Shown: in pieces, positions 49,652 through 58,391 of the stretch
Numbering within the stretch: the stretch's first letter is position 1
Layout of the letters: each line of letters opens with the position of its first letter
From: Opitutus sp. GAS368
Lineage (GTDB): Bacteria > Verrucomicrobiota > Verrucomicrobiia > Opitutales > Opitutaceae
Length of the DNA stretch: 64,000 bases
Assembly (NCBI RefSeq): GCF_900104925.1
Contig: NZ_LT629735.1
Span: forward strand, 308,291 to 372,290
Direction of reading: 5' to 3'
Translations under genes and position numbers: made by a program
Notes under the pieces: model-generated
Seen by the model: only the letters and a program-made list of their open reading frames with translations
What the model was told of the DNA's origin: nothing
The model's database searches: none

Positions 49652-50449
49652 TCAGGCGGCACCCGCGACCAGGTCGGCCGCGGTGATGCGCAACCGTGCC
49701 GGCAAACCGGCCCGGTTGTCGAGATTCTCCTTGATGACGTTGACCAGCGCGCTGCCGACGACCACGCCGTCGGCGACCTTCGCCACCTGCTTGACCTGGT
49801 CGCGGGTGGAGATGCCGAAACCAACGGCCACGGGCAGCGCCGTGTGCTGGCGGATGCGGGCGACCGCCTCGGGGATGTTGGCGGCGACCTGGTCGCGCAC
49901 GCCGGTCACGCCCTCGCGGGACACGTAATAGATGAAGCCGGTCGCGGCGGCGCCGATGCGGGGCAGCCGGCTGGCGGGCGTGGTCGGCGCCACGATGAAG
50001 ACGGTCTTCAGGTCGTGCTTGGCGCAGGCGGCCAGCACCTCGTCGGCCTCCTCGGGCGGCAGGTCGAGGGTAAGCAAGCCGTCCACCCCGGCCTCCTTGG
50101 CGGCGCGCACGTAGTTTTCCACGCCGTTCGAGAAAACCAGGTTGTAGTAGGTGTAGAAGACGATCGGGACCTGGCTTTTCTCGCGGAGGCGTCTCACCAG
50201 CTCGAGCCCGCGCGCGGCCGTCATGCCGGCGTCGAGCGCCCGCTGCGCGGCGAGCTGGTTGGTGAGACCGTCGGCCAGCGGGTCGGAGAACGGCACGCCC
50301 AGCTCCAGCACGTCGGCGCCGGCATCCAGCACGGCCCGGCAGGCGGCCAGCGAGGTATCGAAGTCGGGATCGCCGGCACAGAGGTAGGCCACGAAAGCGG
50401 CGCGCTTTTCGCGGCGGGTGCGGGCAAAGGCCTGGGCGATGCGGTCCAT
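49652..50449 (-). CDS. trpA: Tryptophan synthase alpha chain
   Basis: TrpA cleaves indole-3-glycerol phosphate to indole, which passes to TrpB. The 265-residue protein has the catalytic Glu and Asp in VLELGVPFSDPLADG, FYTYYNLVFSNG, DLPPEEADEV, YYVSREGVTGVR (loop 6) and VAVGFGIST. The start MDRIAQAFAR is typical. trpB and other trp genes are not in the window, so trpA is detached from a trp operon here. Confidence 0.96.
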   Translation of the reverse strand: MDRIAQAFARTRREKRAAFVAYLCAGDPDFDTSLAACRAVLDAGADVLELGVPFSDPLADGLTNQLAAQRALDAGMTAARGLELVRRLREKSQVPIVFYTYYNLVFSNGVENYVRAAKEAGVDGLLTLDLPPEEADEVLAACAKHDLKTVFIVAPTTPASRLPRIGAAATGFIYYVSREGVTGVRDQVAANIPEAVARIRQHTALPVAVGFGISTRDQVKQVAKVADGVVVGSALVNVIKENLDNRAGLPARLRITAADLVAGAA

Positions 50450-50495
50450 GGAGAAACCGAGAGTCCGAAGACCGGCGGCGCGGGTCGAGCGAAAA

Positions 50496-50527
50496 TTGGC
50501 GGATCGAGGATCAGTCCGCCAAGTATA
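50496..50527 (-). promoter_or_regulatory. Possible trpA promoter -10 and leader hairpin
   Basis: On the minus strand TATACT (50522-50527) is a good -10, but no clear -35 accompanies it. Immediately after, TTGGCGGA (50515-50522) and TCCGCCAA (50496-50503) form an 8-bp hairpin, followed by TTTTCG, about 47 bases before trpA. It could be a leader structure that limits read-through. Confidence 0.35.
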
Positions 50528-50556
50528 TCCGCCCGCCCTGTAGCGGCGGTCCAGTC

Positions 50557-51336
50557 CTAATCGAGGTCGAACTCCACCAGCACAGGCCGGTGGTCCGACA
50601 GGTAGCAGCGCACCACCTCGGCGTGCACGACCCGGCATTCCTGCGGGACGAAGACAAAATCGAGCGACAGGGCGGGCAGCGCCGCCGGGAAGGTGCGGCC
50701 GGTCTTGGGCAGCAGCGTGTAGTTGTTGGACTGCTCGCAAAAGCCCAGCAACATCGCCGTGGCATCGGGCTGGTGCGCGGGGTTGTTGAAGTCACCGCAC
50801 AGGATCGGCGGCGCCACCCAATGGGCGCCGCGCGCGGCCGCGCGCTCCGTCATGAACTTCATGAGCAGGGCGGCCTGCCCCAGGCGCTGCTTCCGCGAGG
50901 CATGGTGGAGATGCAGGTTGATGAGGGGCAGCCTACGGCCGGCGGCCACCTCGGTCTCGATGAAGAGAAAGCCCTTGTCGCCCAGCGCGCGCCGGCCGAA
51001 CGTCGTGGCCTCGGCGTGCATGATCGGCCAGCGCGAGAGCACGCCGTTGCCATAGTTGAGCGGATAGCGCCCGCCGCGCTCGTTGGTCAGCCCGATGGCC
51101 GTGAACGGCAGGCCGCAGTGCTCGCTCAGGAAGGTCAGGTGGTTGTAGCTCCCGTTCCAGCGGGAGTTCTCGTCGATCTCCTGCACGGCGACGAGGTCGG
51201 CCCTCACCTTCTTGATGAGGGTGGCGATCTTCAGGAGATTGCTCCTGATCTTGACCGCCGAGCGCAGGCTCTGGTGCACCGGCAGGGTGCCCCGGGCATG
51301 CGCCACGTTGAAGGTCAGTAAACGCATCCGGGGCAT
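50557..51336 (-). CDS. Endonuclease/exonuclease/phosphatase (EEP) family protein
   Basis: The 259-residue protein has the EEP metal-hydrolase fold. It shows MRLLTFNVAHARG (metal Asn), VAVQEIDENSR (metal Glu), GNGVLSRWPI, LINLHLHHASRKQR (catalytic His), ILCGDFNNPAH (Asp/Asn pair) and CYLSDHRPVLVEF (final Asp-His). All catalytic positions are present. Members cleave nucleic acids, inositol phosphates or sphingomyelin, and the substrate cannot be told here. No signal peptide is seen, so it should be cytoplasmic. ATG 51336 or 51327 could be the start. Confidence 0.88.
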   Translation of the reverse strand: MPRMRLLTFNVAHARGTLPVHQSLRSAVKIRSNLLKIATLIKKVRADLVAVQEIDENSRWNGSYNHLTFLSEHCGLPFTAIGLTNERGGRYPLNYGNGVLSRWPIMHAEATTFGRRALGDKGFLFIETEVAAGRRLPLINLHLHHASRKQRLGQAALLMKFMTERAAARGAHWVAPPILCGDFNNPAHQPDATAMLLGFCEQSNNYTLLPKTGRTFPAALPALSLDFVFVPQECRVVHAEVVRCYLSDHRPVLVEFDLD

Positions 51337-51440
51337 GGCCTTTAGCAAGGGGCGCCGGGTGGCCCCCGCAATGGCAAATGCACCGGAGAAATAGTTGACA
51401 GGAACCGGCCGGCTATGGATGTTCGCGCTCCCAATTTTAC

Positions 51441-51518
51441 GGCGGTCATAGCTCAGCTGGTTAGAGCACAAGATTGTGATTCTTGGGGTCGCGGGTTCGA
51501 ATCCCGTTGACCGCCCCA
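51441..51518 (+). tRNA. tRNA-His (GTG anticodon)
   Basis: The cloverleaf is complete. The acceptor stem GCGGTCA/TGACCGC has an extra 5' G paired to C73, the G-1 mark of tRNA-His. D-arm is GCTCAGCTGGTTAGAGC, anticodon stem CAAGA/TCTTG with loop TTGTGAT (anticodon GTG), and T-arm GCGGGTTCGAATCCCGT. CCA is encoded at 51516-51518. Confidence 0.97.
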
Positions 51519-51606
51519 ATTTCAAGCCAAAGCGGATCGGAAAAGTGACCGAAATGTAACCGTCCGCCCCTTGTCGTAAACCCCTGGCAAACTACCCTGC
51601 GGGGGC

Positions 51607-53670
51607 ATGTCACCAGAAACTCTCCCCGTTCCGGAGTTGGACCGGGTTCAACCCCCGGCCGGCGTTCCCGACGAGGATCCTTCTCCGGCAAGCAAACTCA
51701 GCGAGCTGGTGCACCACCGGGATTGGGTTGATGCGCAAACCCCGCTCGCCGATGTCCAAAAGCTGTTTCAGGACCATCCCGGTGACTTCCGGGCCATCGT
51801 CGACCGGGGTGGTGTCGTCGGGCTTTGCTCGCGGGCGACGGTCGGTTTCATGCTGGGTTCACGTTACGGCTTCTCCCTCTACGGCAACAGCCCGGTCATG
51901 ACGGCCCGGGCACCGCGCCCCCTGATTTACCGCCGGGATGCCTCCCTGCCCCGGGTGCTGGACGAGGCGCTTTCCCGACAAGGCTCGGAGTTTTTCGAGG
52001 ACATCGTGCTGGTGGATGAACACGAGCGGCTCGTCGGCCTCGTGCCGGTGCCCAGCCTGGCGCGGCTGCAACTCAAGCTCTTCGGCGAGCAGCTGGCGCG
52101 CGTCACTTCGCAAGACGGGGAGTTGCGCGAGCAGAACCTTGCCTTGTTTCAGATCAACAACCAGCTCCGACAGTCGCAGGGTCGCTACAAGGCCCTCTTT
52201 GAGAACAATGCCTTGGGTGTGGCGCTGCTGGATCCGGACGGCGTCATTGTCGCGCACAACCGCCGCTTCGAGCAGCTGCTACAGCTGCAGGAGCGACCTC
52301 AGGCTTCGTTCCAGCTGGCAAGCTGGATGACGTCCTCCGCCCAGCAGTCATTCCGCCGGCTGCTCGCCGCCCACGAACGCGCCGCCCCGGACACCGAGCC
52401 TTCGGTCACCGAGGTCGTCTTTGAACTGCCCCGGGGCGCGCGCCGGTTCGAACTGCATTCCAGCTGGGTGGTCGAAACCGGGCAGATTTGCGTATTCTTC
52501 GAGGATGTCACCGAACAGCATCTGCTGAAACAGCGCATCGCCCGGCAGGAAAAACAGAACATGCTCGACACGCTCGTGGCCGGGGTGGCCCACGAACTGA
52601 ACAACAAGCTGACCCCCGTGTTGGGCTTCGCCGACCTGCTGCAGTTGGTGGCCCCGGAGCCGATGCGGGCACATACCCTGTGCATCCGGCAAAGCGCGGC
52701 GGAAGCGGCCCAGATCATCCGCCAGCTGCTCAATCTTTCGCGCCCCGCCGGTGGCCAGGCCAACCCGGTCGAACTGGGCGGGCTTTGCCGGGAGGCGCTC
52801 CAGATGCTACGGTTCCAGCTGATGGAGACCCGTTGCGAGCAGCACCTGCACCTGCCGGTCGAGCCGGTTTGGGTGCGCGGGGATCCGGTCCAGCTGAAGC
52901 AGGTTCTGATCAATCTGGTCCTGAATGCCATGCACGCCATGGAGGGGGTGCCCCAACCGCAGATCACCCTGACACTGCAATCAGACGGAGCATCGGTCGT
53001 GTTGAGCGTGCGTGACGTCGGGTCGGGCATCAGTCCCGAAAACCTCAGCCGCATATTCGACCCGTTCTTCACAACCAAAGGTCCGCGAGGCACGGGGCTG
53101 GGGCTGAGCGTTTCCCTGGGCATCGTGCAGCAACACGGCGGGGAGATCACCGCTGAAAGCACGCCAGGCGAGGGTTCGACCTTTTCGATCCACTTGCCCG
53201 TCGGCCAGCCGCCTTCCGCTCTGCTGACGACCGCAGCAGAACCGGCCGAACCCGTCGCCCATCCCGGACCCAGCCGCCGGCGTGCGTTGGTGGTCGATGA
53301 TGAGGAGTTTGTGCGACAATACATGCAGGAAGCCCTGAGGGTCTGTTTCAACTGCAGCGTGGAGGGGGTGCCTGATGGCCTCGAGGCCGTCGAGAAACTC
53401 CGGCGGGGCCATTACGACTTGATCCTCTCCGACATCCGGATGCCCCGGATGGACGGTTTTCAACTCCGCGCCTGGCTGGCGGAAAACCGCCCCGATTTGA
53501 GCGGCCGCCTGGTCTTTGTGACCGGGCACGCGGGTGCCGTCGATCTCGACCAGAATCTCGGCGGGCTGCCCCTGCCGGTGATTCGCAAGCCGTTCACCCT
53601 GGACACCATCGCCGCCATTTGCCGACCGATCCTTGAAAGCAGCTCGGAGTCTTTTGCCCCAATCGCCTGA
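51607..53670 (+). CDS. Hybrid sensor histidine kinase with CBS-like, PAS and receiver domains
   Basis: The 687-residue protein is cytoplasmic: no membrane segment is present. In order it has a CBS-pair-like region (about 35-160, ending DIVLVDEHERLVGLVPV), a PAS domain (about 192-305), HisKA with phospho-His329 in VAGVAHELNNKLTPVLG, HATPase (NLVLNAMHAM; DVGSGI; FDPFFTTKGPRGTGLGLSV) and a C-terminal receiver with Asp609 in LILSDIRMPRMDG. The receiver suggests a relay to a separate His-phosphotransfer protein or feedback. It lies just after tRNA-His and before the phosphate genes. Confidence 0.93.
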   Translation: MSPETLPVPELDRVQPPAGVPDEDPSPASKLSELVHHRDWVDAQTPLADVQKLFQDHPGDFRAIVDRGGVVGLCSRATVGFMLGSRYGFSLYGNSPVMTARAPRPLIYRRDASLPRVLDEALSRQGSEFFEDIVLVDEHERLVGLVPVPSLARLQLKLFGEQLARVTSQDGELREQNLALFQINNQLRQSQGRYKALFENNALGVALLDPDGVIVAHNRRFEQLLQLQERPQASFQLASWMTSSAQQSFRRLLAAHERAAPDTEPSVTEVVFELPRGARRFELHSSWVVETGQICVFFEDVTEQHLLKQRIARQEKQNMLDTLVAGVAHELNNKLTPVLGFADLLQLVAPEPMRAHTLCIRQSAAEAAQIIRQLLNLSRPAGGQANPVELGGLCREALQMLRFQLMETRCEQHLHLPVEPVWVRGDPVQLKQVLINLVLNAMHAMEGVPQPQITLTLQSDGASVVLSVRDVGSGISPENLSRIFDPFFTTKGPRGTGLGLSVSLGIVQQHGGEITAESTPGEGSTFSIHLPVGQPPSALLTTAAEPAEPVAHPGPSRRRALVVDDEEFVRQYMQEALRVCFNCSVEGVPDGLEAVEKLRRGHYDLILSDIRMPRMDGFQLRAWLAENRPDLSGRLVFVTGHAGAVDLDQNLGGLPLPVIRKPFTLDTIAAICRPILESSSESFAPIA

Positions 53671-53804
53671 GCTGACGACTTGGGTGTTGGTGCACCTCCG
53701 GTCGCCTAAGCGGACTATGCCGGCTGATTGACTGCTAGGTCGCGTCGTAACCTTTGTAAAAATCGCCTCGCCTCCGAACCGGCTTTGAATATTCGGTCAG
53801 GAGC

Positions 53805-54440
53805 ATGATTTCCTTCAAGAAGCTTCTGGGTAAGGAAGAGAAGTTCTACGATCTGCTCGAGGCGAGCGCCGACGAGGCCCGTGTCAGCACCGACCTGCTG
53901 GTCAAAATCCTGAGCAACGACGGGTCCATGGCGGCCACCAACATCCACGACATCATTCAGACGCGCCGCAAGGACAAGCGCATCACCCAGGAAATCACCG
54001 AGGAGCTCTGCAAGACCTTCGTCACCCCGCTGGAGCGCGAGGACATCGAGGCCCTCTCCCTCGCCCTCTACCGCATCCCCAAGACCGTTGAGAAGATTGT
54101 CGAGCGCCTGACCATCTGCCCGGCCCGCGTCCCGCGCGAAAGCCTCCAGAAGCAGGTCGTCCTGCTCGAGCAGGCCGTCGAATCGGTCGTCGCCATGGTC
54201 AAGCAGCTCCGCAACGGCACGCAGGTCGAGCGCATCACCGACCACCACGCCAAGCTCCAGTTCGCCGAGGGCGAGGCGGACAAGGTCATGCTCGCACTGG
54301 TCAAGGACCTCTACAACGGCCCTTACGACGCCAAGGAGGTCTTCATCCTGATGGAACTCTATGATTTGGTGGAGACCGCCGTCGACCGGGCGCGTGACGC
54401 CGGCCAGGTGGTCTTCATGATCATGCTGAAATACTCGTGA
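53805..54440 (+). CDS. DUF47 PhoU-like protein, partner of PiT
   Basis: The 211-residue all-helical protein matches the DUF47/PhoU_div family (LLGKEEKFYDLLEASADEA, DIIQTRRKDKRITQEITEELCKTFVTPLEREDIEALS, DLVETAVDRARDAGQVV). These proteins bind metal and phosphate signals and control PiT transporters. The PiT gene follows after 103 bases, which supports that role. The HHAKLQFAEGEADKV segment resembles PhoU metal-binding helices. Confidence 0.92.
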   Translation: MISFKKLLGKEEKFYDLLEASADEARVSTDLLVKILSNDGSMAATNIHDIIQTRRKDKRITQEITEELCKTFVTPLEREDIEALSLALYRIPKTVEKIVERLTICPARVPRESLQKQVVLLEQAVESVVAMVKQLRNGTQVERITDHHAKLQFAEGEADKVMLALVKDLYNGPYDAKEVFILMELYDLVETAVDRARDAGQVVFMIMLKYS

Positions 54441-54543
54441 TTTACTGTCGCCGACACGCCGCGCTTGCCGGGCGACTGGCCCGGACAAACACCGGCCGGC
54501 CAGCAGGCCGGAACCGTGCAAGCCACCCCCGAGCCTCCGTGCC

Positions 54544-55587
54544 ATGACCATCTTCCTGATCGTCCTCCTGACAGCACTGGTCTTCGAGTATATCAACGGC
54601 TTTCACGACGCCGCCAACGCCATCGCCACGGTCGTCTCGACCAAGGTGCTGACGCCCCGCCAGGCCATCGCGCTGGCCGCCGTCTTCAACCTGATCGGCG
54701 CCCTGATGGGCACCGCCGTGGCCAGCACCATCGGCAAGGGCCTGGTCGACACCAACGTTGTCACGATGATCACGATCTTTTCCGGCCTGGTCGGCGCCAT
54801 CATCTGGAACCTCGTGACCTGGTGGTTCGGCCTGCCCTCCAGTTCCAGCCACGCGCTCATCGGCGGCCTCTGCGGCGCCGCGCTCGCCTCGGCCAACGAC
54901 GACTGGAACGTGCTGAACTGGGCCACCGGCCTCTGGCCCAAGGTCGTGCTGCCCATGATCCTTTCCCCCCTCGCCGGGTTTTTCGGCGGCGCCCTCCTGA
55001 TGTTCCTGCTCACGATGCTCATTCACCGGCTCCGGCCCCGGACGGTGAACAACGTGTTTGGCAAGCTGCAGCTCCTCAGCGCCGGGTTCATGGCGCACAG
55101 CCACGGCTCCAACGACGCGCAAAAGACGATGGGCATCATCGCCCTCGCCCTGTTCACCGGCACGAAGAGCGGCTCCTTCGACCAGCTGCCGGTGTGGGCC
55201 TCCTTTCTCCGCACCCCCGAGTTCGCGATCAACCAGTGGGTCATCATCACCTGCGCGCTCGTCATGGCCGCCGGCACGGCCGCGGGCGGGTGGCGCATCA
55301 TCCGCACCCTGGGCCACAAGATGGTCAAGCTGCAGCCGGTGCACGGCTTCGCGGCCGAGACGACCTCCGCCCTGATCCTGCATTCCGCGTCGGTGGCGGG
55401 CATTCCCCTTTCGACGACCCACGCCATCACCACCTCGATCATGGGCGTGGGTGTCGCCAAGCGCGCCGGCGCCCTCAAGTGGAACGTGGTCGAGCGCATC
55501 CTCTGGGCCTGGGTCTTCACCCTGCCTGTCTGCGGCCTGCTCGGCTACCTGACCCAGCGCCTCTGCGGCGCGCTCGGCTACCACTGA
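54544..55587 (+). CDS. pit: PiT family inorganic phosphate transporter
   Basis: The 347-residue membrane protein has about ten helices and the two PiT signature repeats: EYINGFHDAANAIATVV near the N-terminus and MAHSHGSNDAQKTMGIIA in the second half, each with the conserved Asp/Asn pair. GLPSSSSHALIGGLCGAAL and GIPLSTTHAITTSIMGVG also match. PiT takes up metal-phosphate with protons or sodium at low affinity, so it complements the high-affinity Pst system encoded downstream on the other strand. Confidence 0.95.
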   Translation: MTIFLIVLLTALVFEYINGFHDAANAIATVVSTKVLTPRQAIALAAVFNLIGALMGTAVASTIGKGLVDTNVVTMITIFSGLVGAIIWNLVTWWFGLPSSSSHALIGGLCGAALASANDDWNVLNWATGLWPKVVLPMILSPLAGFFGGALLMFLLTMLIHRLRPRTVNNVFGKLQLLSAGFMAHSHGSNDAQKTMGIIALALFTGTKSGSFDQLPVWASFLRTPEFAINQWVIITCALVMAAGTAAGGWRIIRTLGHKMVKLQPVHGFAAETTSALILHSASVAGIPLSTTHAITTSIMGVGVAKRAGALKWNVVERILWAWVFTLPVCGLLGYLTQRLCGALGYH

Positions 55588-55591
55588 TCCG

Positions 55592-55643
55592 TGTAGGGGC
55601 GTGGCTTGACCACGCCCGGGCGCCGTCAAGCGGCGCCCCTACA
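55592..55643. repeat. REP-like doublet, TGTAGGGGCG family, covarying arms
   Basis: Two adjacent 26-base arms (55592-55617 and 55618-55643) face each other. The first holds GGGCGTGG CTTGA CCACGCCC; the second, read on the minus strand, GGGCGCCG CTTGA CGGCGCCC. With GGGCGTCG CTTGA CGACGCCC at 31679-31762, three arms keep the stem through paired changes. It sits between convergent pit and phoU. Confidence 0.88.
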
Positions 55644-55645
55644 TT

Positions 55646-56347
55646 TCACACCGGCGGGTTGGAGCCGGTCGTCGGCAGCATGTCCTGCTTGCCGATGTCG
55701 CTGTGGCGGATGTCCAGCCCCTTCGAGAGGAACACCATTTCCTCCGCGATGTTGGTCGCGTGGTCGGCGATGCGCTCGATCGACTTGGAAATGAACATGA
55801 GCTCGAGCGCCCGGGCGATCGTCTCCGGCTTCTCGATCATGTAGCTGGTCAGCCGGCGGTAGAGCAGCCGGTTGAGGTTGTCCACCTCGGGGTCGCGGCG
55901 GATGACGCTGAGCGCCTTCTGCTCGTCCTCCTGCACGAAGCAGTCGAGGGCGTCGCGCAGCATCTCCAGGGCGATCTTCGACATGCGCGGTAGGTCGGCG
56001 TAGAGCTCGAGGCGCGGCTCGATGGCCAGCTTGCGCGAGCGGCGGGCGATGCCGGTGGCCTCGTCCCCCACCCGCTCCAGGTCGTGGCTGGCCTTCATGC
56101 CGACCACGATGAGGCGGAGCTCCGAGGCGACGGGCCCGCGCAGGGTCATGTAGCGGATGGCCTCGTCGTCAATCTGCACCTCCAGCTTGTCCAGCTCGTC
56201 GTCGGCCGCGATGACCTTGTCCGCGAGGGCGATGTCCGCGTCCATCAAGGCCTTCATGGCGAGGCGGGTCTGGTCCATGGCGCGCTCGCCCATCTGCAGC
56301 AGGTGGGAGCGGAAGTTTTCCAGTTCGGCGTCGAAGAATCGTTTCAT
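55646..56347 (-). CDS. phoU: Phosphate signalling protein PhoU
   Basis: PhoU links the Pst transporter to the phosphate sensor kinase and represses the Pho response when phosphate is plentiful. The 233-residue protein consists of two three-helix repeats. Each has a metal-binding E/DxxxD-type motif region (DDELDKLEVQIDDEAIRYM; DPEVDNLNRLLYRRLTSYM) and MKASHDLERVGDEATGIARR / SKSIERIADHATNIAEEMV. It is the last gene of the pst operon, 122 bases after pstB; the gap contains an inverted repeat. Confidence 0.95.
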   Translation of the reverse strand: MKRFFDAELENFRSHLLQMGERAMDQTRLAMKALMDADIALADKVIAADDELDKLEVQIDDEAIRYMTLRGPVASELRLIVVGMKASHDLERVGDEATGIARRSRKLAIEPRLELYADLPRMSKIALEMLRDALDCFVQEDEQKALSVIRRDPEVDNLNRLLYRRLTSYMIEKPETIARALELMFISKSIERIADHATNIAEEMVFLSKGLDIRHSDIGKQDMLPTTGSNPPV

Positions 56348-56368
56348 AAAATGGAAGAGGGACGGTTA

Positions 56369-56460
56369 ACCACGAATGGACACGAATTCACACGAATTCA
56401 CACGAATGCAGCCGAGGTGAATGAGATCGATTCGTGTTCATTGGTGTCCATTCGTGGTTC
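56369..56460. repeat. Inverted repeat of ACACGAAT units between pstB and phoU
   Basis: Arms at 56369-56398 and 56431-56460, both starting AACCACGAATGGACAC, are imperfect inverted copies of 30 bases. Inside the left arm ACACGAATTC repeats in tandem with a 10-bp period (56381-56410). The element resembles dispersed repeats with the same AACCACGAATGG start that occur in many environmental bacteria. It could reduce phoU expression relative to pstB. Confidence 0.7.
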
Positions 56461-56469
56461 AAAGATTGT

Positions 56470-57321
56470 TCAGCCGAAACGGCCCGAGACGTAGGCCTCG
56501 GTCTGGGGGTTGGCGGGATTCATGAAGATGGTGCGGGTATCGGCGTATTCGATGAGTTTGCCGAGATAAAAGAAGGCCGTGCGGTCCGAGCAGCGCGCGG
56601 CCTGCTGCATGTTGTGCGTCACGATGACGATGGTGAACGACTTCTTCAACTCGTGGATCAGCTCCTCGACCTTGGCGGTGGCGATGGGGTCGAGGGCCGA
56701 GCAGGGCTCGTCCATCAGGATGATCTCGGGCTCGACCGCGATGGCGCGGGCGATGCAGAGGCGCTGCTGCTGGCCGCCCGACATGCCGAGCGCGCTCTCG
56801 TGCAGGCGGTCCTTCACCTCGTCCCACAGCGCCGCGCCGCGCAGGCTGCGCTCGACGACCTCGTCCAGCCGGGCCTTGTTCTTCTGGCCCTGGATGCGCA
56901 GACCGTAGGTGATGTTCTCGTAAATGGACTTGGGAAAGGGATTGGACTTCTGGAAAACCATGCCGACCCGCTTCCGCAGCTCGATGACGTCGACCCGCGG
57001 ATCGTAGATGTTGACGCCGTCGATCCGGATCTGGCCCGCGGACACGTGCGCGCCGTCGATCAGGTCGTTCATCCGGTTGAGACAGCGCAGCAGCGTGCTC
57101 TTTCCGCAACCCGAGGGTCCGATGAAGGCGGTCACCTGCCGTTCCTGGATGTTGAGGGTGATGTCGTGCAGCGCCCGCGACGGGCCGTAGTTGAAATCGA
57201 CGTCGTCGATCTCGATGACGGCGCGGGCGGCGGGATTGACCGGGGCCGCGGGGGCCACGGACACCGGGCGGGGCGCGGCGGGGGGAACAACGGGTTCGGG
57301 CATGGCGAGGGTGGTTACCAT
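56470..57321 (-). CDS. pstB: Phosphate ABC transporter ATP-binding protein PstB
   Basis: PstB powers phosphate import. The protein has Walker A in [41 protein letters not shown] (Q-loop), [19 protein letters not shown] (ABC signature) and [16 protein letters not shown] (Walker B), with H-loop IVTHNMQQA. From ATG 57321, which overlaps the pstA stop, it is 283 residues with a Pro/Ala-rich extension of about 35. An ATG at 57303 would shorten it by 6. The C-terminal [10 protein letters not shown] is typical PstB. Confidence 0.96.
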   Translation of the reverse strand: MVTTLAMPEPVVPPAAPRPVSVAPAAPVNPAARAVIEIDDVDFNYGPSRALHDITLNIQERQVTAFIGPSGCGKSTLLRCLNRMNDLIDGAHVSAGQIRIDGVNIYDPRVDVIELRKRVGMVFQKSNPFPKSIYENITYGLRIQGQKNKARLDEVVERSLRGAALWDEVKDRLHESALGMSGGQQQRLCIARAIAVEPEIILMDEPCSALDPIATAKVEELIHELKKSFTIVIVTHNMQQAARCSDRTAFFYLGKLIEYADTRTIFMNPANPQTEAYVSGRFG

Positions 57322-58391
57322 TTGTAGCGTTTGCGGAGCCGCTGGCGCAGGATGACCGCGGTCATCGCGATGGCGGCGACGGTGAACAGGAACACAAAGG
57401 CCGTGCCGTATTGCACGTCCCGCGTGTATTCGTTTTGCGGGATCTTGGAGGCGACGACGTAGATGTGATACGGCAGCGCCATGACCCCCTGGAAGATGAA
57501 GTCGGTCCACTTCTGCACCTGCCAGGGCAGCTCGTCGCGCATGACGAACGCCGCGGTGAACATGATCGGCGCGGTCTCGCCGGCCACGCGGGCGATGGCG
57601 AGCACGGAGGAGGTCAGGATGCCCGGGAGGGCGTAGGGCAGGACGTTGGTCACGATGGTCTGGAACTTCGTGGCCCCGAGCGCCAGCGAGCCCTCCCGGT
57701 AGCCCTTGGGCACGCCCTTGAGCGACTCCTCGGACGCCGTGATGATGATCGGCAGCACCATGAAGGCCAGGGTCAGCCAGCCGGCCAGCAGCGAGACATT
57801 CCAGCCGAAGAACTGGATCGCGCCGATCTTGAAACCCACGACAAACAGGCCGAAACCGAACAGGCCGAAGACAATCGAGGGCACGCCCGCGAGGTTGATG
57901 ATCGACAGCCGGAGGAAGCGGATGAAGGGGCCGTCGAGGGCGTATTCGCTCAGGTAGATGGCGCTCATCACCCCCAGCACGAGCGCGATGATGATCGAGC
58001 CGAGCACCAGCAGCACCGTGCCGACGATGTTGGGGAAGATGCCGCCGGCGGAATAGACGTAGGTCTCCACCGCCACGCCCTTCAGTTCCGCGGCATGCGT
58101 CGCCTTGAACTCGCGGAAGGCCCGGTCCCCCATGCTCTGCTTCCGGCCGCCGAGTTCGAAGACGTTGAGGGTCTCGGGCGCCTGGGTCAGGAACGGCACG
58201 TTGATGAACGGGGCGTGCCGCTGGAAAATCACGCTGCCGCCCTTGCTCCCGATGTCCCAGAAGATGAAGGCGGCGCACAGCAGCACAAAGTAGGTGCACA
58301 GGCGGAGCAGCCAGAAGACGCCCTTTTCCACCCGCTTGGCGGGCGTGGGCCGGCCGAAGATGGCCTGCGCGGTGGTGGGCGGGGGCGTCAT
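57315..58391 (-). CDS. pstA: Phosphate ABC transporter permease PstA
   Basis: The 358-residue protein is a binding-protein-dependent permease with about six core helices. The coupling (EAA) loop is [24 protein letters not shown], and [19 protein letters not shown] is typical of PstA. Between the first helix (about 27-47) and the core (from about 127) lies an extra periplasmic stretch of about 75 residues. It overlaps pstC by 4 bases (ATGA) and pstB by 7. Confidence 0.95.
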   Translation of the reverse strand: MTPPPTTAQAIFGRPTPAKRVEKGVFWLLRLCTYFVLLCAAFIFWDIGSKGGSVIFQRHAPFINVPFLTQAPETLNVFELGGRKQSMGDRAFREFKATHAAELKGVAVETYVYSAGGIFPNIVGTVLLVLGSIIIALVLGVMSAIYLSEYALDGPFIRFLRLSIINLAGVPSIVFGLFGFGLFVVGFKIGAIQFFGWNVSLLAGWLTLAFMVLPIIITASEESLKGVPKGYREGSLALGATKFQTIVTNVLPYALPGILTSSVLAIARVAGETAPIMFTAAFVMRDELPWQVQKWTDFIFQGVMALPYHIYVVASKIPQNEYTRDVQYGTAFVFLFTVAAIAMTAVILRQRLRKRYKW

